Shown: piece by piece, positions 12,793-24,078 of the stretch
Layout: each line of letters opens with the position of its first letter
Numbering within the stretch: position 1 is the stretch's first letter
Source: Tuctoria greenei
Lineage: Eukaryota; Streptophyta; Magnoliopsida; Poales; Poaceae
Assembly: GCA_036927565.1 (NCBI GenBank)
Contig: JAYESD010000010.1
Span: 117,458,866 to 117,522,865, forward strand
Reading direction: 5' to 3'
DNA length: 64,000 nucleotides
Position numbers and translations under genes: made by a program
The notes under the pieces: generated by a model
The model's input: only the letters and a program-made list of their open reading frames with translations
The model's database searches: none
What the model was told of the DNA's origin: nothing

Positions 12793-14263
12793 TCTTGCCT
12801 AGCTGTGCCGCGATGGAGTTGGGTCTCCACGAGAGTCGCTTGAAGACTGACGGCGATTTGAAGAAGGTCCGGGCCCTCATGGGGTGGTCCTTGGACTTCT
12901 TCAACCGCTCAGTCCGTGCCGGCGGAGAGCTCCCCTTCGAGAAGGAGCACGCCGGCGAAATGGTGTACTTTTGCTCGTACGCCATGGTGGGATTGATCCC
13001 GCCTTTTTCTTCCTTTTTCTTGATGCTGCTAGACTTCTATGGTCTGCAGTTATATCACCTTGGCCCTCACTCCATTCTCCTCGTGTCTATCTTCGTCCAC
13101 TTCTGTGAGATGTGGGTGGGCATCCCCCCATGCATCGAACTCTTCCGTACCTTCTTCACCGTCCACACCACCGGCCGAAGCAATGAGTACCTTGGCTTCT
13201 ACTACTTCGTGAAGCGCAAGAAGTGCCCATTCAAGTACCTCCGGTCGTTTCCTTCTGGGAAGTGGGATGACTGGAAGAAACACTGGATAGTCGTCAGGGT
13301 GGAGGAGCACGAGAGGCTGGAGCTGCCCGATAGTCTGCCCGGCATCGACACGACGATCTGGAGTGAAGCTCCGGTGCTGGCGGAAGCTTTTGACCCTGCC
13401 TTGACCAGGATCCGCCAATGCGTGGAGGGAGGATTGACTCCTTAGGCGGTATTTTGCAATTTCCTGATCAACAGGTGGGCACCGCTGAAGAGGAGGGAGA
13501 AACTCGCTTGGGCCCTAACAGCGTGATGGACGACGACCGGGTCGAGACTGGGTTGAAGTCCAACATGGTGGGGAAAACCTTGGAGTTCCACCACAAGAAA
13601 TTCCAGCACGACATCGACGTCGACGGTGATGACTTGACTCCCCCATCAGCCTTCCTCCCTCTAAACGTGGAAGTGGAGTTCAGCAGGGAGCTCCGGCGAA
13701 AGATGCCCGTACTTGACGACCTTGGTGTTGTCGAGAGAAGACCAACCTCCGGGGTAGCGATCCCTGGAGTACCCAAGGATGGCTCCGGCTCTGCTCCTAA
13801 GCCGAGGGGAGAAGTCGTCGGCAAGGGCAAGGAGCTGGCGGAAGAACCAGTGAGCCGGAAGAGGAAGTTGCAGTATGCTGACGGAAGGTCCGTCGGGCCC
13901 GCTACTTCTGCATCGGCTCCTTCTCCCCGGAGGGGAAGGTCCTCTGCAGCTGCGGCAACTGTTCCCGTAGTGGGGTCATCCCGGAACGCGACTGTTCCCG
14001 CGGTGGGGTCCTCTCGGAGTGCAGGTGTTCCCGCAGTGGGGTCCTTCCGGGGTGTTAGCTCCGGTCGAACAACTCCAGCTCCTGGGCCGATGGAGGCCTC
14101 CAGGTCCGGGGGTTCTTCCCGATCGAGAGGAGCCTCAACCCAGGAAACACCTGTGGCCGCGACGAGTTCCGGGGGGGCCTTCTGGAGCTTCTGCGCCGGC
14201 TGTGGCTAGCCCAGAACGCCCTGGAAAAAGGCTCCGCGCAAGCTGGTGCGGAAGCCTCCCAAG

Positions 14264-14340
14264 GTAATTTTTGATTTCTACCTTGGACAGTTGTTTTAAT
14301 TGAAGCAACTATTTTAATTTTCTTCGTTCATCATCTGCAG
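14264..14340 (+). other. Putative intron in the antisense gene of A
   Basis: 77-bp segment starting AAG|GTAATT and ending TCATCTGCAG, T-rich before the acceptor, with stops in all relevant frames. Coding character resumes directly after it. Its presence supports transcription of this gene from the strand opposite to gag-pol, since an intron in the genomic RNA sense would be lost at retrotransposition. Confidence 0.6.
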
Positions 14341-14559
14341 CGTCTCCAAGAAGGAGAGTGAGGCTCCACCCTCGGCCACAGTGTCTGAGGCCGTGAGGGT
14401 GGGAGCTTCTGCTCCTGTCCCGGCATCGCCCCAAGTGGTGGCTGAGGCTGCGACAGCTCCGGCGCCGGCTGTCGTGGTCATGGACCTCGACTCGTCCCCA
14501 GAAGTTCCCGTGGTAGCGCCGGACCACGGGAGTGAAGACATGCCAGCGGCACATGTCCC

Positions 14560-14900
14560 GGAGGTTGAAGCCCCGGGTTCTGGTGCTGCGATGATGGAAG
14601 CTCCGGCTGTTGAGCCGGAGGAAGAAGTAATCCCGGCCTCTGAGCCGGAAATTGTTGAAGCCCCGGCGGTTGAGCCGGAGGTGACTGAAGCCCCGGCATG
14701 TGAGCCGGAAACTGAGGTAGTTCCGGCAGTTGGGCCGGCTACCTCCGAAGCACCAGCCGTTGAGCCGGTCATTGTTGGAGCTCCGGCCACAGGACCGAGC
14801 GACGTTGAAGATCTCCCGGCTCCTGAGCCGGTGGTTGAAGAGGTGACGGAGCTTGAGCCTCCGTCAGAAGAGGTGTCTAGACCGGAGCCTGTAGCGGCTC
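14560..14900 (+). repeat. In-frame Pro-Glu-Val-Ala repeats
   Basis: About ten degenerate 30-48-bp units encoding variants of EAPAVEPE (GCTCCGGCTGTTGAGCCGGAG). The frame is kept throughout, so the repeat expanded as coding sequence. A shorter repeat of about 33 bp (VPAVGSSR) is at 13960-14050. Confidence 0.75.
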
Positions 14901-16307
14901 CTGCTCCGGAAGTGATGACGTCGGAGGTACCTGCGGCCGAGCCGGAGTGCCCCAGCGAAGTTGTTGGCCCCCAGCCTAAGGGGGTGAATGAAGATTTGGT
15001 GGCGGGGCCTTCTTCGATGGCGACTGAGGCCATCCCGGAGGATGGCCCTAGTGCCATGGAGACCCAGGGGACCACTCTTGTAGAGTGGGACCCAATTTTT
15101 GTATCTGAGGACCCGCTGGAACCAGCGGAGGAGACCCCAGCAGGTCCGGAATCCATCCTGCTGTCGCTGTCCATTGACAACGCATGTTCCAGTCTGCGTC
15201 AGGTCCAACTGGCCTTCTTCCACGACAGCAAGGCTCTTGAAGAGGAGCGCCAAACCCTTAGGCGGTGGCGTAACCGGCTCTACTTCGAGACCAAGCTGGC
15301 GCAGTCGAGGCTAGCGGATGACAAGGAGTGGATCAAACGGGAGAAGATCCGCCTGGAGTACTGGGGCACTGGATGACAGGGAGAGTATGACTCATGCCCT
15401 CGACGCTCAATCCCAGGAGATCTACGATCAGGCCAAAGCTGCCAATAATGTGGTCGATGCACGCCACGAACAGCTTGAGGCCATTAACACCACACTCATC
15501 AAGCGCCGAGAGGCACTTGAAGAGAGGGAGAGATGGCTCGAGGATGAAGAGCAGAAACTCCTAGAGCTACGAGATGACGTCCTGAGGAGGGAAGAGGAGC
15601 TCGCCGAGAAAGTAGCTCTGGCTGACAAGGGCCTCGAGGAGCGCACCAAGAAATTGGAAGAGCGCTGCCAAGAGGAAGAGGAGAAGACCTGGGTGCGAGG
15701 GCAGGAACTCTACGAACAAGAGTGTGCCCTTGCTGCCCGGGAGAAGAAAGTGAAGGGTAGGGAGAAGGACCTGGTTGACCGCCGAAACGAGATGCACCTC
15801 CGGGAGGAGGAGCTCGAAAAACTCGAAAGGCGGGTTGCTGAAAAGATTCAGCAAAACGCCAAGGAAGTTGAGCGCCTTGCCCATGAGAATTCTGAACTGG
15901 TGGCGGCCAGAAGATCCCTGGAAGAGATGAAGGGCTTGAGGGCTGAGGACTCCCTACAGATTTGGGAGTTTTTGAGCAAGGCCAATGATGCCCTGACACC
16001 GATGGGTTTCAGCCCCGTGCGCCCGGATGATCCGAAGTCGGAGTCAGACCTAGCGCTGCAGGCGTTGAGCGCAGCAAGTAGCAAGCTCTCCAAGGTGGGC
16101 GATGTCATCGCAGACCAACTGGAGGTTGAGGGGCAATCCCTGGCGAAGAACGTCGCAGAGTATGTGCTGACGTGCTACACCAGCCGGAACTCCCAATTTC
16201 CTCTGGACCCGGTGCTTGAAGGCCCCATCGAAGGAGAAGGTGAAGCTATCCGAGCCAGCGTATCAGAGGTCGCCCAGAAGGTCGCCCAATTCTTCCATAG
16301 GATCTAG

Positions 16308-17570
16308 GACCATCTCTGTAATTCTCACTTGTATTTTCTCTTCTTCTTCCTCAATTTTGTAATCCCTTGTCTCCAGATGTAATCTCTTGTCTCCAGATAA
16401 ATGAAATCCCCACATTTTGCGAATTTCACTTTTTTGTCTTCAACACTTTTATCTTCACTTGGCCCCCTGGTAGATGTACACAATTTGATTGTGAACGTGT
16501 ACCATGAGGATATTGTGCATTGTTGAAGACTCTTTTGCTCCAAACTTGTAGAATTTAGGTTCGAAGTCTTCGATAGTGAAGGCCCCCTGAGGTTGTTGGA
16601 GCTTAGAAGCTCCGGCATTGTCTATCGCTGGAGCTTAGTAGCTCCGGCAATAGTCTCTATCAACGCATAGAGCATCGATAGCTAACCCTCCAGGGTGTCG
16701 GAGCTTAGTAACTCCGGGAGTGACCTCTGCCAACACTCAGTTTGTTGGCAGCAGACTCCATTTGCAAGGTCTTGTCACCATCTTTTATTCGGCATCGACG
16801 GCTGGCCCCCTTAGGGGAGTCCGAGTTTAGTTAGCTCCGGCTTTTCTCCATCAACGTAGATTTTATTTTTCCTGCACACTTAAGCCAAGAAAAATAGTAA
16901 AATTTGTTTCTTGTCTATAACTTTGCTGCGGCTTATGACTCTCAAGAAGATTTTAAGTCAAACGCGATTCTAAATACAACCGAATGTGTTGTCTTTTCTT
17001 TTAGATCCAACTGTACACAGATCCGCCTTACTTCGGCCTGCCGGGGTGTAGGTAGAGTGGTGTACTTAGGGTGCTTGACCAGGCTAAGTCGATAGTACAC
17101 TCCAGCCCTAGGTTGGCTTGGCGGCTTTCAGGCGAGTTGGCCATGAACAATATCTGAATTCAAAAGAATTGACAATACAACTCGAATCGTATATAAACCG
17201 GTCGAACTAAAATTTCTTAAGAATTGCACGTCTTTGTTATAGACAAGAAAGAGAAAAATAAAAATGTTGAGCCTGTACAAAATAAATGCACGTGGAGTCT
17301 ATTTCACATGAAAATGTCTTTCATTATAGGTCCGGGGTACAGGGGAAACAAGTACACTCTTAGGGTACGGAACCAGGCTAAGGGTGTTTCATTTCTTGTT
17401 TGACCCAGGGTAGTTAGCGACACTTTTAGTCCTGGGACTGTGACAAGTGTTGCATGAGTTTTGCGGACCTTTCGGGAAAGGTCCGGCTGCTCTCCCGGAG
17501 GAACTACCCGACTCTGAACAATGACTCTATAACATACATCTCAAGTTACTCAAGACTCACCTCCGTGGTA
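16308..17570. other. Spacer between convergent pol and antisense gene of A
   Basis: 1.26 kb without a convincing gene. AATAAA-like AGATAAATGAAAT at about 16396-16408 could end the antisense transcript. From 16590 to 16850 there are four short palindromes of the form GGAGCTTAGTAGCTCCGG at irregular intervals. An A/T-rich part follows (16860-17300). The pol frame of the minus strand ends at 17571. Confidence 0.6.
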
Positions 17571-18665
17571 TTAAGTGTAGAACTTACGGAGGTGCTCGAT
17601 GTTCCAAGGATTTGGGAGAGGTGTCCCATCCTCAGTAGCCAAGCAAACGCTTCCAGGACGGGATACTTTAATCACTCGGAAGGGCCCCTCCCAGCCGGGG
17701 GAGAGTTTGTTTAACCCTTCTCTGGATAGTATTCTCCGTAGCACCAGATCGCCTTCCTCGAGCTGTCGGTTGTGTACATGCCGCTGGTGATAACGCCGTA
17801 GGGCTTGACGATATCGGGCATTCTGAACAGCTGCTTGGCACCTTCCCTCCTCAAGGAGGTCTAGGTCTTCACGTCGGAGCTGGTCCTGCGCGGCTTCGTC
17901 GAAGGTCCGGACCCGAAGTGAACCCAAGGTGATTTCCAGAGGAAGGATTGCTTCAGCTCCGTACACCAGAAAGAAGGGTGTCTCTCCGGTTGACCGGTTT
18001 GGAGATGTCCTGTTGGCCCATAGAGTGGGCGGAAGCTCTTCGATCCAGTTGGCTCCATGTTTTTTCAAGCGCTCATAAGTGCGCGTTTTAAGTCATTTAA
18101 GGATTTCAGCATTTGCTCTCTTGGCTTCGCCATTGCTGGCTGGATGAGCTACGGAGGCGTAACAAACTTGTATGTCGAGGTCTTCGCAATATCCTTGGAA
18201 TGCGGAGCTTGTGAATTGGGTCCCATTATCAGTGATGATTTTATTTGGGACTCCAAATCTGCATACAATGGACTGCAGAAAGTTGATAGCAGATTGCTTG
18301 TCGATTGTCACAACTGGAGTTGCTTCCGGCCACTTGGTGAACTTGTCAATGGCGACGTACAGGAACTTGTAACCTCCGACGGATCTTGGAAAAGGTCCCA
18401 AGATGTCCATCCCCCACACAGCGAAGGGCCATGTAGGAGGTATCATTTGTAAGGGCTGAGCCGGAGTGTGAATTTGCTTTGCATGAAATTGACATGCTTC
18501 GCATTTCTTCACCAGCTCAGTTGCATCCTGGAGTGCTGTAGGCCAGTAGAAGCCATGCCGAAAGGCTTTACCAACCAACGTGCGGGAAGACGTGTGGTTC
18601 CCACACTCGCCTCCATGGATTTCTGCGAGGAGCTCGCAACCTTCTTCCCTTGTGATGCACCGCAT
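17571..18665 (-). pseudogene. Integrase of element A
   Basis: Read from 18665: zinc-binding domain (HGGECGNH ... CEACQFH), then core with the three acidic residues in MDILGPFP, IITDNGTQF and ASNGEAKRAN, then C-terminal domain (GWEGPFRVIKV) ending at 17571. An in-frame TGA at 18093-18095 splits it just after the catalytic Glu region; the frame is otherwise kept. Inserts element DNA in the nucleus. No chromodomain, as expected for a Tat element. Confidence 0.85.
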
Positions 18666-19950
18666 TAGGATGCTGTTGGCACCGTGCCGTTAGAGATCCC
18701 CTTCTACCAACGTGTATCTTTTAGCCAATCTGACTATCCGGTCAGCGGATACATCATCATCAGGAAGGATGTTGTCTTTCAAGTAGTTCCGGATCTCTGA
18801 GATCCATGCATCGGAACTAACTTGAGCATTTGAGTCTTGCGTGCTGGGTTGCTCGGAGCTTCCGGCAGCACCTACGACCCTTGATGGCTGCCATGGTAAC
18901 AGGGCATCGGGACCATCAGCTTCGGGATGCTGATCTCGCCCCCTTCGCTCAGTTCGGCAGGCTGAGCTGTGGGTTTCGACAATCTCCGGACAAAAGTTCC
19001 ATCAGGAGCTGGAGCTCCGGTTGACGCTTTCGTCGAGAGTTCGTCGGCTTCAGCGTTGTGGGCACGCTGAACATGGTGGAGATCTAGGACTTCAAAGTCC
19101 TTCTGAAGCCTCTGGACTTCAAGGAGGTAAGCAGCTAGCTGGAGATTATTGCAGGAGCATTCACCCTTCACCTGCTTAATGATGAGCTATGAATCTCCCT
19201 TGACCAGCAATTGTTTGACACCATATGACAGTGCCACCTTTAGTCCATAGATGAGTGCTTCATACTCTGCCATGTTGTTGGTTGCCTTGAAGTCAAGGTG
19301 TACCATGTATTTCACCTTCTCCCCGGTCGGTGCAAGGAGAAGGATTCCAGCTCCGGCCCCCTGCTTCTGCATGAAGTCGTCGAAGTAGAGAGTCCAGTGA
19401 GGCTTGGTGAAGGTTGGAGCTTGATGCTCCATCTTCTGCTCACTGGGGCCCCCAGGATTTGATGGAGAGGGAGTCCATTCTGCCATAAAATCTGCCAATG
19501 CTTGACTCTTGACTGCTTGCCTTGAAATAAATTCAAGATCAAATTCAGCCAATTCCGCTGCCCATTTTGCAATATTCCCAGTTGAATTGGGATTATGCAA
19601 AATTGCTCGAAGTGAGCTTGGAAGTAATGGCGAAGCTTCCTGGAGGCACTAAGAACTGCATAGAGCAGCTTATGCACCTCTAGGTATCGAGTCTTGGCAT
19701 CATGTAGTACTTCACTAATGAAGTACATCGGGCGTTGAATGGTCCGGACCCTCCCGGAGGGGTCCGGAGCTTCCTCTTTACTGACCCGGACCTTCTCGGA
19801 AGGGTCCGGATTTTCTTCGGGGACCTCCGGGTTCTGATTTGAGGAACCCAGAGCTTCTTCAGAAGGGACCTGGACCCTCCCGGAGGGGTCTGGGTCTCCT
19901 GAAGTTACTTCTTGTGGATTTGAATCTGGGAGCTGGGACCCAGACTCACT
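18666..19950 (-). pseudogene. RNase H plus additional RNase H of element A
   Basis: Two RNase H-like segments follow RT. The first (about 19730-19450) has YFISEVL, RKLRHYFQAH and ALADFMAEW but is frameshifted and shortened. The second (about 19410-18950) starts HWTLYFDDF, has NNMAEYEAL, LLVKGDS and HVQRAHNAEADEL, keeping the Asp-Glu-Asp pattern. A TAG at 19187-19189 follows the third acidic residue. This additional RNase H is a hallmark of Tat elements and resembles the archaeal/plant RNase H class. A linker to integrase with further stops occupies 18666-18870. Confidence 0.8.
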
Positions 19951-19990
19951 TTAAAGAACCTCCGGACCCTCTCGGAGGGGTCTGGATTCC
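19735..19990. repeat. Imperfect palindromic minisatellite inside pol of A
   Basis: Four copies of a roughly 25-bp imperfect palindrome, TCCGGACCCTCCCGGAGGGG and its mirror, near 19742, 19786, 19868 and 19962, separated by variable G/A/C-rich spacers. It lies at the RT-RNase H connection and the RT frame ends in it (stop 19951-19953). Confidence 0.75.
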
Positions 19991-21084
19991 TGAGTGTGGG
20001 GTAGTTCTGGTCTCTCCGCAACCAGAACCATACTGACGACTTCGTGAGTAGCTGAGATATAAAGCAATAAAGGCTCACCAGGGTTCGGAGCTACCAGAAT
20101 TGGTAGGGTGGTGAGGAATTGTTTCAGCTCCTGGAATGCCTTCTCTGCTTCTTCGGACCATTGGAATGGTCCGGACTTCCTCAATAACTTGAAGAAAGGA
20201 AGTGCCCGTTCCGCCAGTCTTGAGATGAACCGGTTGAGGGCTGCTAGACATCCAGTTAATTTTTGGACGTCTTTGATGCGGGTTGGTGGCCGCATGTCTT
20301 CAATGGCCTTAATCTTCGCCGGATTAGCTTCTATGCCCCGGTGACTTACCAGGAAACCAAGAAGTTTTCCGGAGCTAACCCCGAAGACACACTTGTCTGG
20401 GTTTAGCTTTGTGCGGGTGGCCCGCAGCTTGTTGAAGACAGCCTGTAAGGTGTCAAGGAGTGACTCCTTGTTCCTGACCTTGACCACGATGTCATCGACG
20501 TACACTTCCACTATGTCTCTAATAAGTTCTTCAAAAGTTTTGTACATAGCTCGTACAAAAGTTGAAGCTGCGTTCTTGAGACCAAAGGGCATGGCTGTGT
20601 AACAATACAATCCATCTTCTGTGATGAATGAAGTATGCTCTTCATCTTCCCTAGACATCCTGATTTGATGATATCCAGAATATGCATCTAGGAAACACAG
20701 TAATTCACACCCGGAGGTGGAATCCACTATCTGATCTATTCTAGGTAATGGGAATGGATCTTTTGGACATGCCTTATTTAGTGTGGTGTAGTCGATGCAC
20801 ATCCGAAGCTTCCCGCCGTCCTTGGGCACAACGACTGGGTTTGCCAGCCATTTTGGATGGAAGACTTTTCGGATGAATCCGGCTTCGAGCAACTTCTTTA
20901 CTTCTTGTCGGATGAATTTCTGTCGCTCTACGGATTGCTTCCGAGGCTTCTGATGCACAGGCCGAGCATCGGGGTAGATCTTCAGATTGTGCTCAATCAC
21001 TTCCCTGGGGATCCCAGGCATTTGTGACGGTTGCCAAGCAAACACGTCGACGTTAGCCCGGAGGAAAGTGATGAGCGCGAGTTC
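19951..21084 (-). pseudogene. Reverse transcriptase of element A
   Basis: Continues the gag-protease frame after a single TAG at 21085-21087. Motifs in order: KLRMCIDYTTLNKACPKDPF, CFLDAYSGYHQI (catalytic Asp present), MPFGLKNAASTF, VEVYVDDIVVK (catalytic Asp pair), LGFLVSHRGIEANPAKI. The RT core itself is complete and unbroken. The frame ends inside the minisatellite after VLVAERPE. Ty3/Gypsy family; the YVDDIVVK form fits the Tat/Athila side. Confidence 0.88.
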
Positions 21085-22121
21085 CTATTTGTCGTTCAAT
21101 CCTCCTGATATACGGGTGGTTTGAGCGGCATCGGAACCAATTTGGACGACTTTGACGGGAATGTCGGTGTCGCTGCTTGGCTGCACTCGAGGTGCAGAAG
21201 TCGAGCCTCGTTGGCGAATGCTCGGAGGTTTTGGAGCTTGCTCCTGCCTGGAGTCCTCCTCTTGCGCTGTGGTGAGCGCATGGAGTTCTTCCTGTGCAGT
21301 TACTCCGGCGGTGCGATCTCCGCGGATCCGGAGAACGCCTACTGGCGTTGGCATCTTCAACACCAGATAGCCATAATGAGCAGCCGCCATGAATTTGTAC
21401 AAGGCAGGTCTACCCAAGATGGCATTGAAGGGTAAGTTGATCTGCGCGACGTCGAAGACCAACTTCTTGGTACGGTACTTCTCCCGTGTCCCGAAGGTAA
21501 CAGGGAGAGTAATAGCTCCGAGTGGGGTGATGGCCTCCGGACCTACTCCAGAGAAAGGTCGAGAGGGGTGGAGGTCCGAAGGTCGGAGCTGAAGCTTAGT
21601 GAAAGCTTCGAAGCTGATGAGGTTTAGCCCCGAACCTTCGTCTACCATGACGTGGTGGAGCTGGATGTTATTGATGGTAGGAGATACCATCAAGGGTAAC
21701 TGTCTTGCTCCAACCATGCTCCGGGGACAATCCGAAGCATCAAAAGTGATGACTGTGTCCATCCACTTTCGGTGAGGTTCCGGCCTAACTGTAGGAGCTA
21801 CAGCAGCCATATCCCGACGCATAGTCTTGATGACGCGACGGGAGGTGATATCCCATGATCCACCAAAAATGGTGTTCATGGTCTTCCGACGCTCGTTGTC
21901 AGAGACGTCAGAATCATCGTCGACTGAGGTGTAGACGGCCTTCAGGACCTTTTTGGGATCCTGGAACCCTAACTCCTCTTCAGCCGGAGCTTCGTCGACT
22001 TTTTGCTTTCCTTCCCTCTGTCGGAAAGGAGATTCTTCCCGGCACTTGTTGTAGCGCTCGGCAAGGTTTTGGACCTCCCGGTAGTCTTCCAAACTGTGGC
22101 TGCCTGTCTTGTGAATGGGAC
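21085..22121 (-). pseudogene. Gag C-terminus and protease of element A
   Basis: Resumes gag beyond the B2 insertion. Just after the junction the frame encodes a compact Cys/His cluster (WCPIHKTGSH), a probable metal-binding knuckle. A charged linker follows, then an aspartic-protease-like domain with MVDEGSGLNLIS (in place of D-S/T-G) near 21645 and NAILGRPALYKF near 21400. The frame is open until TAG 21085-21087, directly before RT. Confidence 0.82.
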
Positions 22122-22126
22122 ACCAC

Positions 22127-22992
22127 TGATGAGGACATCAACACCCTCGATACATCCACACCAACTCAGCTACCGGTTTCTGGTCCGATCACTCGCGCTC
22201 GTGCACGTCAACTAAACTATGAGATGAACTCGTTCTTGGCCTTATGTCCATCTTATCTAGACCGTGGAACTACTTTCTTTCTGGTTTTGCTTAGGAACAA
22301 TGGAGAGGAGCCAATGGGAAGGGAATTCGCGCGGACAGGATTTGGACAGCAGAACAACACCAACTTGTGACGGCCACCACGATTTCATACGGACTCTGAT
22401 CCGGGCGTTCAAGTACTTCCTGGAAAGATTATCAAGTCTACTTTCAAAGGATCTGTCCTCATGTCCATATCTATTCGGAGTCGGCCGCAATCGTTATTTT
22501 AATACCAAGACCTTTTTCTGTCCATGGTGCTGCATCACCAAAATTGGGCCCATGGCCCATGTATCGTTTGGAGTCCATTAGGGACTCGTGATTAGGGTTT
22601 CTCACGACCCTAGAGAGGTAATAAATAGTAGCAGCTGCCCTCATTAGCTGGTGGGTTTTGTTTATTCGTAAGTTAGCTTCTGCTGCTTCCTTGTACACGC
22701 GCGTGTCGACTAGATCGCCTGTCTACTTGTATCCAGACCCCACTTTAGATTGATTCAACAGATAAGTGCTTGTTCTTCTTGTTCTTGCGTGTTCTTCGAT
22801 TGCTTGCAGGAACAAAGGCCCTCGTGGTCAGGTTGATTGTGCGCCAGCAAGATCAATACAACTTCGGAGTCGGTGTACCGATCGCTAAGGCGCATCGTCT
22901 TGGGGACGGTGTAGTCGGATCGCCAACATCTTCTTCTCCACAAATCGAACCCTCCTATTCTCATCGAAAGATCGGGAACCAAGATCCTATCA
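22127..22992 (+). repeat. 5' LTR of B2
   Basis: 866 bp, TGATGAGGACATC...ATCCTATCA. The likely TATA box is ATAAATAG at 22621-22628, which puts the transcript start about 30 bp further on. The first 240 bp duplicate the codons of the pol tail. Frames read on either strand of this LTR recur in every B copy and are not genes. Confidence 0.92.
22621..22628 (+). promoter_or_regulatory. Probable TATA box of B2
   Basis: ATAAATAG about 370 bp before the LTR end. The same sequence is at the same place in all other B LTRs that contain this part, including 29281-29288 and 63250-63257. Confidence 0.5.
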
Positions 22993-22994
22993 AG

Positions 22995-23007
22995 TGGTAA
23001 TCAGAGC
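22995..23007 (+). other. Primer-binding site of B2
   Basis: TGGTAATCAGAGC, two bases after the LTR. It matches the complement of initiator methionine tRNA (TGGTATCAGAGC) with one extra A. The extra base is also present in B1 (11909-11921, reverse) and B3 (63625-63637), so it is a family trait. Confidence 0.75.
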
Positions 23008-24078
23008 AAGGTTAATCGGTGAGTGTGCTACCATTACTTTTCTTTCCACTGTTATCATCCTATAGTCCAGAAAAAGCCCAAAAAAATACCAGATCTGTTT
23101 TTTTCCATTATTCCTAGACCATTGTGCCTTTTACTTTCTCCACTTAGTCAAGACTTGTTGAGTTCATGGTTGCTTCGACGAGTCAAGTTGCTGGTCTTTA
23201 GTTTTGCACCACTAGAGTTTCGAGTTCGTGTCACATTTGGTCACCTAGTTCGAGTCAGATTCATAGTTCGAGTTTGAGTCAGATTACTAGTTTGAGTTGC
23301 TACTTCGAGTTTGAGTCGGATTACTAGTTCGAGTTTGAGTCGGATTACGAGTTCAAATCATATTGCTACTTTGAGTTTGAATCGGATTGCTAGTTCGAGT
23401 TTGAGTCGGATTACGAGTTCAAATCAGATTGCTACTTCGAGTTTGAGTCGGATTGCTAGTTCGAGTTTGAGTCTGATTACTAGTTCGAGTTCGAATCAGA
23501 TTGCTACTTCGAGTTTGAGTCAGATTAGTAATTTGAGTTTGATAACAAGAAAAAGGCAAGTGCAAAATCAAAATCCGCACAAAAGCCACAAGCAATTAGA
23601 GAAGAAAAAAAAGGCAAGTGCAAGATCAAAAGCTGCATGTGCAAATTTTGTTCTAGGGTTTCCTGATTCCATCTAGAGAGAGTTTGGGTGACCACCCCAA
23701 CAAAAAAAGGAAAAAAAAAATCAGATTGTTGTTTGGGGTGTTTTTGGTGACGACATTGGTGTCTCGGCTCACGTCTCTAGTACGATCTAGACTAAGATCA
23801 GCACAGTACTGTCGTAGAATATTTATTCAGCTTCTTATGATTAACGTGGTGAAAGTTTGCTCCTTGTGCTAGTTCAGCCACCTAAAGCCATAGATTGACA
23901 CCTGCTCTTGAAGTTGTTCATTACTTGCTGGTTGCCATCACCTCCTTGCTGAGCTTTGTAAGAACAGGTAAGAGCTTGATTGAACAGGTTGAGAGTGAGC
24001 GAGTTATCTCCACCAGTACCTTTGTAGCTAGGGATAACGTTACCCTTTCATATTGGATTGTTTTTTTTTCTACTAACC
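23008..24078 (+). other. B2 leader with tandem repeats
   Basis: About 1.07 kb before gag. From 23217 to 23545 there are roughly 13 degenerate units of GAGTTTGAGTCGGATTACTA / GAGTTCAAATCAGATTGCTA. Beyond them lies a 59-bp A-rich unit present about 1.5 times (23555-23650). No gene; the Ser/Arg/Ile frame through the array is a repeat artefact. Possible packaging or translation-control role is speculation. Confidence 0.75.

Larger units (their letters stand above)
12813..16307 (+). pseudogene. Antisense gene of element A (PF04195-like)
   Basis: Plus-strand gene inside a minus-strand element, convergent with pol. The start is the ATG at 12813, the first good one after the B1 junction. Residues 1-210 match my memory of the grass 'putative gypsy type transposon' family (PF04195): RAGGELPFEKEHAGEMVYFC and GIPPCIELFRTFFTVH. 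TAG at 13443-13445 interrupts an otherwise continuous frame, which runs on to about 13520. A frame change follows, then a Ser/Arg/Pro-rich region, a GT-AG intron (14264-14340), a Pro/Glu/Val-rich repeat (14560-14900) and a long Glu/Lys/Arg/Leu-rich coiled coil (about 15440-15960). An extra base in the G run near 15363 shifts the last frame. Function unknown; despite the Pfam name nothing here looks like a transposase. Related antisense ORFs are known in Tat elements. Confidence 0.75.

Noticed and set aside
12813..13445. A cellular or transposase gene, as the Pfam name of the family suggests.
   Set aside because: It lies between pol and the 3' LTR of A in antisense, the known place of such ORFs in Tat elements, and shows no transposase motif.
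22264..23000. Conserved frames of 70-108 codons in the B LTRs, on both strands.
   Set aside because: They recur in each LTR because the LTRs are near-identical. Only the pol tail frame has support, as it continues integrase.
23220..23640. A Ser/Ile-rich coding region, or a CRISPR-like array.
   Set aside because: The translation is a by-product of the 24-27-bp repeat; units are contiguous, degenerate and without spacers, in a eukaryotic retroelement leader.
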